A stretch of 14,504 bases of DNA, from the NCBI GenBank assembly GCA_021372695.1, contig JAJFTY010000184.1, forward strand, positions 1-14,504. Direction: 5' to 3'. Shown here one piece after another: positions 1 to 5,627 of this stretch; the stretch's first letter is position 1, and each line of letters opens with the position of its first letter. A model generated the notes under the pieces. That model was not told the origin of the DNA, searched no databases, and was given only the letters and a program-made list of their open reading frames with translations. The position numbers were made by a program, and so were the translations under genes. The stretch is from Deltaproteobacteria bacterium (GTDB lineage Bacteria; Desulfobacterota; Syntrophia; Syntrophales; UBA5619).

Positions 1-1418
1 CCGGAACTGGCGCCGAGGCTGGAGGAGGCCTCCTCGATCGACGGGTCGATCTGCTGGAGGATCGCGACGGTCGTGCGGATCCCCGTGGGGCCGTACCGGA
101 AGACGTAGCAGGCGATGATGATGGTCGCCGTGCCCGCGAGCATGAGTGGCGGATCGTTGAAGATGAGGAGATACGCGATTCCGACGATCGTCCCGGGCAG
201 AGAGTAGTTGATCATCGAGACGATCTCCATCGTCCGCCGGGAGAGGAAGTCCTTCTTGCAGACCACATAGCCCACGACGACGCTGTAGATGCCGCCGAGC
301 GGCATCCCGATCCCCGCGATGATGAGCGTATCCCGGATCGCCTGGAGCCCCTCGGTGAAAACCACGTGGTAGTGCTTCCAGGTGATGGTGAAGTCGGCGC
401 CGAAGGCCTTCACGATCGAGGCGTAGAAGAGGAGCACGTAGAAGTAGAGAATCCCGACCGAGATCAGGAAGCAGACCAGAAGAAGCAGATACCGCATCCC
501 AGGCTGGACCGCTTTGATCTCCGTTTTGGCGCCCGCCTTGCCGGTCACCATCACGTAGTACTTCCGGCTCACCCAGTACCGCTGGAGGAGGAAGACCGCG
601 AAGGCCGGAACCAGGAGCACGAAGGAGAGGACCGCCCCGCCCTTCAGGTCGAAAAGCCCCGTGATCTGGAGGTAGGCCTGGGTGGGCAGGATCGGAAAGC
701 TGTTTCCCGCGAGGATGAGCGGGGTCGCGAAGTCGGCCAAGGACGCCGCGAAGAGAAGCAGGAAGGCGTTCGCGATCCCCGGCACGGCGAGCGGAAGCGT
801 GACCGTCCGGAAGACGCGCCAGCGCGAGCTCCCCAGGCTGAAGGCCATGTCCTCCACGGTCGGGTCGATCCCGGCGAGAATCGCCTTCAGGGTCAGGTAG
901 GCGATCGGGAAAAAGGTGATCGTCTCGGAAAAGAGCGTGCTGTGGAGGCCGTAGATCGAAAAGCCCGATATCCCCAGGAGGTCGTAGGTGATCAGCCCCC
1001 GCGGACCGAAGGAGAAGATCATCGCGATCGCTGTCGTGAAGGGGGGCGAGATGAGCGGGAGGATCACCGCCGCGTCGAGGAAGAGCACCCACCCCTTCGT
1101 GAGGTTCGTCCGGACCGCGGTGTAGGCGAACAGAAATCCGAGCACCGTCCCGCAGAGGCCGACCAGCGTCGCCAGGAGGAGGCTGTTCCAGAGGGCCTGG
1201 CGCTGCTGGGGATCGGCAAGGATCGCGAACACTCCGGCCAGTGAAAATTTTCCTTCGTCCGTGAAGGTCCGGATGAGGAGGCTCGCGAGCGGCAGCACGA
1301 TGAAGAGAAACAGCAGCGCCCAGAGGATGATCAGGATCGAGAGCAAAAGCGGATCCTGGAGCATCCGCCGGAAACGGTCCGATGGATTCAGTGCAGCAAC
1401 GGCAGTCGCGTCAGGCAT
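1..1418 (-). CDS. ABC transporter permease, FbpB/ThiP-type double permease (partial, C-terminus off left edge)
   Basis: Inner-membrane channel subunit of a binding-protein-dependent ABC importer. The minus-strand frame opens at an ATG (MPDATAVAALNPSD) and runs without stops to base 1, giving 472 residues of a family usually about 550. It is rich in hydrophobic segments; the first is at residues about 21-41 (ILIILWALLFLFIVLPL). Two permease loops are visible: an EAA-like loop of the first half (EDMAFSLGSSRWRVFRTVTL then PLAVPG) and the start of the second one at the left edge (IDPSIEEASSSLGASS), so this is a fused two-domain permease. It follows the binding-protein gene on the same strand after 254 bases, and an ATPase gene would be expected further left. 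The ribosome binding site is weak (AAGAGA). Iron(III) is the customary family label, but the partner binding protein does not clearly support iron as substrate. Confidence 0.9.
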   Translation of the reverse strand, partial: MPDATAVAALNPSDRFRRMLQDPLLLSILIILWALLFLFIVLPLASLLIRTFTDEGKFSLAGVFAILADPQQRQALWNSLLLATLVGLCGTVLGFLFAYTAVRTNLTKGWVLFLDAAVILPLISPPFTTAIAMIFSFGPRGLITYDLLGISGFSIYGLHSTLFSETITFFPIAYLTLKAILAGIDPTVEDMAFSLGSSRWRVFRTVTLPLAVPGIANAFLLLFAASLADFATPLILAGNSFPILPTQAYLQITGLFDLKGGAVLSFVLLVPAFAVFLLQRYWVSRKYYVMVTGKAGAKTEIKAVQPGMRYLLLLVCFLISVGILYFYVLLFYASIVKAFGADFTITWKHYHVVFTEGLQAIRDTLIIAGIGMPLGGIYSVVVGYVVCKKDFLSRRTMEIVSMINYSLPGTIVGIAYLLIFNDPPLMLAGTATIIIACYVFRYGPTGIRTTVAILQQIDPSIEEASSSLGASS

Positions 1419-1561
1419 AGCAATCTCTTTGAATCAGGCCCTCATTGGGTGGGAGGCTCTTCCCCTTCTCTCCCATCACACACCCCAGCGGTGGAAGCCG
1501 GGGATTCGCGAGAGGCGCATTGGAGGGTTTTCGGGCACCATGACACCGCAGCGGAGCGCCC

Positions 1562-1607
1562 GCCGGGAAAATTGTCTGAGCGCCGGAGGCGCGAGCTTTT
1601 TCCCGGC
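1562..1607. repeat. Nested inverted repeat between binding-protein and permease genes
   Basis: A perfect 10-bp inverted repeat, GCCGGGAAAA at 1562-1571 and TTTTCCCGGC at 1598-1607, encloses a second 5-bp hairpin (GCGCC 1580-1584, GGCGC 1588-1592). It lies 65 bases beyond the binding-protein stop codon and about 145 bases before the permease start. Its position suggests an intercistronic mRNA structure that stabilises the upstream message or reduces read-through, so that binding protein exceeds permease. On the minus strand it is followed by GCGGG rather than a T run, so it is not a classic terminator. Confidence 0.5.
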
Positions 1608-1672
1608 AGCGCAGCGAGGATGATCATGGTCGAAAAGGCTCCAGCGCCACCGCTGAATCCCCCTTCCATCCG

Positions 1673-2683
1673 CTACGGCAACACTTCCCTGATCCAGCGG
1701 TCCACGATCCTTTTCCGGTTCTGGCCGGCCCACTCCTCGTCGATCGGGAAGATCTTGGCCCCCTTGAGGATCGCGGCGAGGCTCGCCTCGGTCTTCACGG
1801 CCGGGTGCGCCGGGATGAAGTTGATCTTGTACTGGGCGTAGAAGTTCTGCATCTGCGCGCTCGTGGCCCAGTCGATCAGCTTCTTGCCCACTGCGGGGTT
1901 CTTCGCCCCCTTGAGGAGCGCAATCGCTTCGACGGAGGTGCCGATCCCTTCCTTGGGGAAGGAAACCGCCACGTCGTAACCTTCCTGTTTGGTCTTGAGG
2001 ACGTCCACGATGAAGAAGATCCCGGCGCCCGCCTGGGCGAGGCCCACGGGGATGGTCCCGCCACCGCCGCTCTTGGTGTAGACTTGGACGTTCTGGCGGA
2101 GCTTCTTCATGTAGTCGAAGGCTTTGTTCTCATCGCGGCCGTTGACCTCGATGATCGAGAAGATCCGGGTAACCGCGGTTCCCGAGGTCCGGGCGTCGGC
2201 CATCTGGATCATCCCCTTGTAAGCAGGGTTCAGGAGGTCCTCCCAGGAGGCGGGAGCGCTCAGCCCCTTCTCCTTGAGGAACTTGTTGTTGCTCATGAAG
2301 ACGAGCGGATCGTCGGCGATCCCGACCCAGTAGCCCTGGGGGTCCTTGAACCGGGCGGCGAGCTCGCCAAAGGTTTTCGGCTTGTAGGGTTCGAACACGC
2401 CTTCCTTGATCCCGGCGATGTGGGTTTCCACCGGGCCGCCGAAAAGGACGTCCACGCGCGGGTTGTTCTTCTCGGCGATGATCCGGGCCAGGGCCTCACC
2501 GGAGGAGAAACGGATGAAGTTCACCTTGATGCCCGTAGCCTTCTCGAACTCCTGGAACATCGGGCGGGCCCAGTTCTCCGGCCAGATGGAGTAGGCGTTC
2601 AGGGTCTCCTGCGCGACCGCGGGGCCGGAAACAAAAAAGACGGATAAAACCAACATGATGCAAAGCATTCCCCATCGCTTCAT
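1673..2683 (-). CDS. ABC transporter substrate-binding protein (AfuA/FbpA-like, periplasmic)
   Basis: A 336-aa periplasmic solute-binding protein of the group that includes FbpA, AfuA and ThiB. A Sec signal peptide is clear (MKRWGMLCIMLVLSVFFVSG, then PAVAQ), with probable cleavage after AVA-Q. The mature protein begins ETLNAYSIWPENWARPMFQE, followed by EKATGIKVNFIRFSSGEALA, the usual first strand and helix of the fold. The start at 2683 has an ideal ribosome binding site, AAGGAGG, seven bases upstream. An in-frame ATG at 2788 would only add a charged, non-signal segment that lies inside the regulatory leader. The adjacent tyrosines that bind ferric iron in FbpA are not seen; the corresponding stretch reads GIFFIVDVLKTKQEGYDV. 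Iron as substrate is therefore doubtful, and an organic anion, phosphorylated compound or other ligand is possible. It is followed by its permease. Confidence 0.9.
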   Translation of the reverse strand: MKRWGMLCIMLVLSVFFVSGPAVAQETLNAYSIWPENWARPMFQEFEKATGIKVNFIRFSSGEALARIIAEKNNPRVDVLFGGPVETHIAGIKEGVFEPYKPKTFGELAARFKDPQGYWVGIADDPLVFMSNNKFLKEKGLSAPASWEDLLNPAYKGMIQMADARTSGTAVTRIFSIIEVNGRDENKAFDYMKKLRQNVQVYTKSGGGGTIPVGLAQAGAGIFFIVDVLKTKQEGYDVAVSFPKEGIGTSVEAIALLKGAKNPAVGKKLIDWATSAQMQNFYAQYKINFIPAHPAVKTEASLAAILKGAKIFPIDEEWAGQNRKRIVDRWIREVLP

Positions 2684-2701
2684 GGCAAAGCCTCCTTCCT
2701 T

Positions 2702-2727
2702 GAAAAAAGAGCCGGGAAGCGTCCCGG
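2702..2727 (-). terminator. Intrinsic terminator in the leader of the binding-protein gene (attenuator)
   Basis: Read on the minus strand, CCGGGA-CGCT-TCCCGG forms a 6-bp GC hairpin with a 4-nt loop and is followed by CTCTTTTTTC, a typical intrinsic terminator. It ends only a few bases before the AAGGAGG ribosome binding site, so it lies inside the transcript leader. The segment CGCTTCCCG (2721-2713) that includes the 3' arm is exactly complementary to CGGGAAGCG at 2785-2777 earlier in the leader. That gives a 9-bp alternative helix that would prevent the terminator from forming. Confidence 0.65.
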
Positions 2728-2776
2728 ACCGTGCAGATGATTCGCGAACCCATGAAAAGAACGGATCAAAATCGAC

Positions 2777-2785
2777 CGCTTCCCG
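2777..2785 (-). promoter_or_regulatory. Candidate antiterminator arm
   Basis: CGGGAAGCG on the minus strand is the exact reverse complement of the segment covering the loop and 3' arm of the leader terminator at 2713-2721. Pairing of the two would exclude the terminator hairpin. The mutually exclusive pairing is seen in the sequence; the regulatory role and any ligand are inferred. Confidence 0.5.
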
Positions 2786-2809
2786 CATCTCCGGGGTATG
2801 GCGGACGGA

Positions 2810-2819
2810 TCTCGCGAGA
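2810..2819. promoter_or_regulatory. Perfect 10-bp palindrome at the predicted transcription start
   Basis: TCTCGCGAGA is self-complementary and lies about 5-14 bases after the -10 hexamer of the binding-protein promoter, across the expected transcription start (near 2817). It may be an operator half or the base of a leader hairpin. Confidence 0.35.
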
Positions 2820-2823
2820 ACGC

Positions 2824-2852
2824 AATATATAGAATCGGGCCGCCGACGTCAA
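2824..2852 (-). promoter_or_regulatory. Sigma-70 promoter of the binding-protein/permease operon
   Basis: On the minus strand TTGACG (2852-2847), a 17-base spacer and TATATT (2829-2824) form a near-consensus -35/-10 pair. It lies just after the end of the NimA-like gene (stop at 2894) and predicts a start near 2817 and a leader of about 134 nt. The transporter therefore has its own promoter in addition to any read-through from upstream. Confidence 0.65.
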
Positions 2853-2893
2853 TCCAGGAATGACAGGCGTTCATCATGAGGTTCCAGGGCGCC

Positions 2894-3358
2894 TTATTCG
2901 CGGCGCTTGCCCGAGGCCTCTTCGATGTCGATCCGGATGACTGCCGTCTTGGCCAGGGTCTCGTCCGGGTAGGAGAAGGGGCCCTTGGCGCCGCAGTGCT
3001 CCATGATCCGGTCGAGGGCGGCCCTTTTTTCCGCCGGCGTCTCCACGATCACGGCCCGGCCGCAGCCGATCACGCTCTCGTAGAAAGCGCCCCAGCCGCA
3101 GGACTCCTCGCCCTGCTTGATCCCCCGGAGAATGTCCATCTCGAAGCAGACCCGGCTGTTTTTCCGGATCATGTCGAGCTTCCGGCCTGCCACGGCGCAG
3201 TGAAAGTAAAGGCAGTTCTCGCCGAGCCCGTAGTTCATGGGTACGACGTAGGGCACATCGCCGCCGCAGAGGCCGATCCGGCAGACGAGCGCCTCCTCCA
3301 TGATCGCCCGGATCATTCCTGCATCCTTGATCTCTCTGTCCGCTCTCCGTATGTTCAT
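2894..3358 (-). CDS. Pyridoxamine 5'-phosphate oxidase family protein (NimA-like flavin-binding)
   Basis: A 154-aa split-barrel protein of the pyridoxamine-phosphate-oxidase-like superfamily, the branch that includes NimA nitroimidazole reductases and small FMN/haem-binding proteins. Family features are the opening IRRADREIKDAGMIRAIMEE, the strand CRIGLCGGDVPYVVPMNYGL, and YFHCAVAGRKLDMIRKNSRVCFE, where the His and the GRKLDMI segment belong to the cofactor-binding region. CGWGAFYESVIGCGRAVIV follows further on. Length is normal for the family. The start is set by AGGAGGG, which overlaps the stop codon of the TrpF-like gene nine bases upstream; the two genes are evidently co-transcribed and co-translated. 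The redox substrate cannot be told from sequence. Confidence 0.85.
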   Translation of the reverse strand: MNIRRADREIKDAGMIRAIMEEALVCRIGLCGGDVPYVVPMNYGLGENCLYFHCAVAGRKLDMIRKNSRVCFEMDILRGIKQGEESCGWGAFYESVIGCGRAVIVETPAEKRAALDRIMEHCGAKGPFSYPDETLAKTAVIRIDIEEASGKRRE

Positions 3359-3367
3359 GGACCCTCC

Positions 3368-4156
3368 TCAGGAATGTTCCTCTTCCGCCCGGCGGACCTC
3401 TTCCAGGAGACGGCGGACCCGGTCCATGTCCTTCTTGAACCGGACCGGCCTGCCCCGGTGGTCCCGGGCGTTGGTCTGGGTGCAGCTGTCGATCCCGGCC
3501 GGCAGGACCCGGCCCACGGCCTCGAAGACGTTCTCCGGCGAGATCCCGCCAGCCAGGAGCACGGGGATGGGGCTCGCCTTGACGAGGCTGGCGGCGAGCT
3601 CCCAGTCGCAGACATCGCCGGTGATGCCGACGTACCCCTCGACGGGCTGGCCGGCTTCCTCTCCTGCGCAGCCCCGCAGGGTGTCGGTCATGAAGCAGTC
3701 CGAGTGTGGCGCGAGCGTCCGGGCGATCTCCAGGATCGCTGCCCGCACGCCGTCGGGGTCGGCCGGACCCGGCTCGGGGATCGGGATAGAGCGGGTGATC
3801 CCGAGCTCCGGGAACTCCCGCTTCACGCGCTGCTGCACCCGGATCAGCTCCGTGCAGAGCGCCTCGCGCCGGTCGCGCTCTTGCGGCCCCAGGGGGATCA
3901 GTTCGCAGAAGTGGACGAAATCGGGCTGGTAGTAGTCCAGGGCACGGAGAATGTCGTCTTCGCGCGGAAGCAGGGGGATCAGGCTGCTTTTCGAGGCCGA
4001 TCCGCGGGTGAGCCGCACGACGTCCCGGAGGCCCGGGCTCTTCCACGCCTCCGGGGAGAGGATCACGCTGCCGATCCGGTCCACCCCGAGCTCGATCAGC
4101 CGCTCCGCCTCGCGGGGGTCCTGGATTTCATAAAGCTGCACGATGATTCGTTTCAT
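3368..4156 (-). CDS. TrpF-like TIM-barrel protein lacking the catalytic cysteine
   Basis: A 262-aa protein related to phosphoribosylanthranilate isomerase, which is normally about 200 aa. Resemblance is clearest at the C-terminal phosphate-binding half: VLLAGGISPENVFEAVGRVL, then PAGIDSCTQTN and a final helix DMDRVRRLLEEVR, matching the GGLNPENV...VDVSSGVE pattern of TrpF. The region FMTDTLRGCAG...TGDVCDWELA matches the LLDT...GTGKTFDW segment, and its aspartate is kept. The N-terminal KICGIT motif with the catalytic cysteine is replaced by VQLYEIQ, so isomerase activity is doubtful. No other trp genes are nearby. It heads a two-gene unit with the NimA-like gene and diverges from the aldolase gene. 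The start is supported by GGAG four bases upstream. It is probably a TrpF paralogue with a new function. Confidence 0.75.
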   Translation of the reverse strand: MKRIIVQLYEIQDPREAERLIELGVDRIGSVILSPEAWKSPGLRDVVRLTRGSASKSSLIPLLPREDDILRALDYYQPDFVHFCELIPLGPQERDRREALCTELIRVQQRVKREFPELGITRSIPIPEPGPADPDGVRAAILEIARTLAPHSDCFMTDTLRGCAGEEAGQPVEGYVGITGDVCDWELAASLVKASPIPVLLAGGISPENVFEAVGRVLPAGIDSCTQTNARDHRGRPVRFKKDMDRVRRLLEEVRRAEEEHS

Positions 4157-4186
4157 TCGTCTCCATCCGCCTCCGGGGAATGGGTC

Positions 4187-4215
4187 TCTCTACCGGTTTT
4201 CCGGCAAGAGATCAA
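4187..4215 (-). promoter_or_regulatory. Candidate promoter of the TrpF-like/NimA-like unit
   Basis: On the minus strand TTGATC (4215-4210), a 17-base spacer and TAGAGA (4192-4187) make a moderate sigma-70 promoter about 30 bases before the gene start. Its -35 box directly abuts the inverted repeat at 4216-4236. Confidence 0.4.
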
Positions 4216-4236
4216 CCCTTTTCCAGCGGAAAAGGG
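4216..4236. promoter_or_regulatory. Inverted repeat between divergent promoters (candidate operator)
   Basis: CCCTTTTCC and GGAAAAGGG form a perfect 9-bp inverted repeat around AGC. It lies between the outward-facing -35 regions of the divergent promoters, the usual site for a shared regulator. It has no T run on either side that would make it a terminator. Confidence 0.45.
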
Positions 4237-4237
4237 G

Positions 4238-4266
4238 TGTCCCTCCGGCGCGTTTGGTGGTATGAT
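4238..4266 (+). promoter_or_regulatory. Candidate extended -10 promoter of the aldolase gene
   Basis: TGGTATGAT at 4258-4266 is an extended -10 element (TG-N-TATGAT). The -35 region (TGTCCC at 4238) is poor, which suits an activated or extended -10 promoter. It predicts a leader of about 75 nt. Confidence 0.4.
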
Positions 4267-4345
4267 CCAGCACCGTTCGGGTTTTCACCATGGAGGGGCC
4301 GGGCAGGCCCATCAGGGATTCAACCATCCACAGAGGGGATTGCAG

Positions 4346-5251
4346 ATGCAGACAAATCATCGGGAAAAGTTGTCCGGCGTCTTTCCGCCGTGCATGACCG
4401 TCTTCGACGGAAACGAGGAGGTGGACTACGAAGGCATCGCCCGGAATGTCGAGCGCTACAACGAAACGAGGCTGAAGGGCTACATGCCGCTCGGCAGCAA
4501 CGGGGAGTTCCGCAGTCTGAGCGACGCAGAGTCGGTCAGGATCGTCGAGGTCTACGAGCGCACCATGGCCCGGGGAAAGACCCTGATCGCGGGCGTGGGC
4601 AGGGAGTCGGCGAAGATCACGGTCGAGTTCATCAAGCGGATCGCCGACAAGGGGGTCGACTACGCGACGGTCCTTCCGCCTTTCTACTTCGTGAACTTCA
4701 TGACCGACGACGCCCTGATCCGGTACTACACCCGGATCGCCGACGAGTCGCCGGTGCCGGTCATGATGTACAACGCCCCCAAATTCGCGGCTGGGCTCAC
4801 CTTCTCCACGTCGCTCGTGGCGACGCTCGCCGCCCATCCCAACATCGTGGGGATGAAGGACACCTCCAAGGAGGATATCGCCGTCTACATCGACGCCGTC
4901 CCGAAAGGGGCCGACTTCTGCGTCATGGCCGGGTCGATCGAGAAGTTCTATTCCGGGCTGCTCAAAGGCGCGATCGGCGGGGTGCTCTCGATCGCCAACT
5001 ACCTTCCGGATCTCTGCTGCCGCCTGCAGGAGCTCCACGAAGCGGGGAAGCGCGCAGAGGCGGAGAAACTGGACCTCTACGCCCGCGGGCTCAGCAAGAA
5101 CGCGGCCGGCAACTACGGCGTGGCCGGGGTCAAGGCGGCCATGGATCTCCTAGGCTATCGCGGCGGCAATCCGAGGAACCCGCTCCTGCCGCTTGCCGAC
5201 GAGGCCAGGGCCAAGCTAAAGGCGGTCCTGAAACAGGAGGGGCTGCTGTAG
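4346..5251 (+). CDS. DapA/N-acetylneuraminate lyase family aldolase, 4-hydroxy-2-oxoglutarate aldolase-like
   Basis: A 301-aa class I aldolase of the dihydrodipicolinate synthase superfamily, using a Schiff-base lysine to make or cleave 2-oxo acids. Visible landmarks: LSGVFPPCMTVFDGNEEVDY at the N-terminus; GSNGEF in place of the GTTGE of true DapA; the catalytic tyrosine in VMMYNAPKF; the Schiff-base lysine in NIVGMKDTSKE; AGSIEKFYSGLLKGAIGGVL; and a C-terminal YGVAGVKAAMDLLGYRGGNP. The GSNGEF motif, the IVGMKD region and the YRGGNPRNPL ending resemble mammalian and bacterial 4-hydroxy-2-oxoglutarate aldolases more than lysine-biosynthetic DapA. The start at 4346 has GAGGGG seven bases upstream; the frame stays open far upstream, but that part is only antisense to the genes opposite. 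It may act on a product of whatever the neighbouring transporter brings in. Confidence 0.85.
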   Translation: MQTNHREKLSGVFPPCMTVFDGNEEVDYEGIARNVERYNETRLKGYMPLGSNGEFRSLSDAESVRIVEVYERTMARGKTLIAGVGRESAKITVEFIKRIADKGVDYATVLPPFYFVNFMTDDALIRYYTRIADESPVPVMMYNAPKFAAGLTFSTSLVATLAAHPNIVGMKDTSKEDIAVYIDAVPKGADFCVMAGSIEKFYSGLLKGAIGGVLSIANYLPDLCCRLQELHEAGKRAEAEKLDLYARGLSKNAAGNYGVAGVKAAMDLLGYRGGNPRNPLLPLADEARAKLKAVLKQEGLL

Positions 5252-5486
5252 AACGGCACGGGCGCGTACCGGTCGGCGACGCGCCGGCTATGGAGAGAGA
5301 AAAGATGGAGGATTGTTAAGTTATTTTACAACTATAAATTTGACGATAATTGCCTGATTAGATTAGTATTTTATCTCGATAAAGCTTTAAATGGATTTAT
5401 ATCACTGTCGTAATTATTTACAACATAGACCACGACCATTGTCAGAATATAGTATAACCCCCCCTAATATTAAATGCTTGTTAGAA
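5252..5486. other. AT-rich intergenic region without a supported gene
   Basis: After the aldolase stop the composition drops sharply to AT-rich, from about 5310 to 5600. A short plus-strand frame at 5391-5600 has no ribosome binding site and looks non-coding. I see no tRNA, terminator or repeat here. The rightmost part holds the -24/-12 promoter described separately; activator sites would be expected in this stretch, for example around GTCGT 5407-5411 and ACGAC 5432-5436, but none is certain. Confidence 0.5.
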
Positions 5487-5501
5487 TGGCATTTTTTATG
5501 C
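5487..5501 (+). promoter_or_regulatory. Sigma-54 (-24/-12) promoter of the PEP-CTERM gene
   Basis: TGGCAT-TTTTT-ATGC matches the sigma-54 consensus TGGCAY-N5-TTGC with exact spacing; only the first T of TTGC differs. The invariant GG (5488-5489) and GC (5500-5501) are 12 bases apart. It predicts a start near 5513 and a leader of about 115 nt before the gene. Many PEP-CTERM genes are known to be under the PrsK/PrsR sigma-54 system, which supports the call. Confidence 0.6.
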
Positions 5502-5627
5502 TTCACTATATCGAACAATATTCGTTTTTCTGGTGTCATACGACGCGTATCCTGGAATCCCAATACCACCCTTTGGCGTAGTCTTATCAAGAATCATTAA
5601 ATATAAATGAATAAGGAGGTAACTACG

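Noticed and set aside
366..1244. Long plus-strand open frame (292 codons) opposite the permease gene
   Set aside because: It is very rich in Arg, Glu, Gly and Asp with no hydrophobic core, typical of an antisense shadow of a GC-rich gene; the minus strand encodes an obvious permease.
1805..2647. Plus-strand open frame (280 codons) opposite the binding-protein gene
   Set aside because: Antisense shadow; the minus strand has signal peptide, fold motifs and a perfect ribosome binding site.
2684..2788. Longer N-terminus of the binding protein starting at 2788
   Set aside because: It would put 35 charged residues before the signal peptide and lies over the leader terminator and antiterminator.
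2684..2823. Known riboswitch classes (TPP, cobalamin, SAM) in the leader
   Set aside because: None of their conserved cores is visible; only the generic terminator/antiterminator arrangement can be supported.
2874..4046. Minus-strand 390-codon frame overlapping the TrpF-like and NimA-like genes
   Set aside because: Composition is Arg/Gly/Pro-rich and it conflicts with two convincing genes in another frame of the same strand.
2876..4345. In-frame upstream extension of the aldolase gene, giving a 791-residue protein
   Set aside because: The extra part is antisense to the NimA-like and TrpF-like genes and has no domain character; the aldolase has its own ribosome binding site and family-typical start at 4346.
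5391..5600. 69-codon plus-strand frame in the AT-rich gap
   Set aside because: No ribosome binding site, no protein-like pattern, and it overlaps the sigma-54-type promoter.
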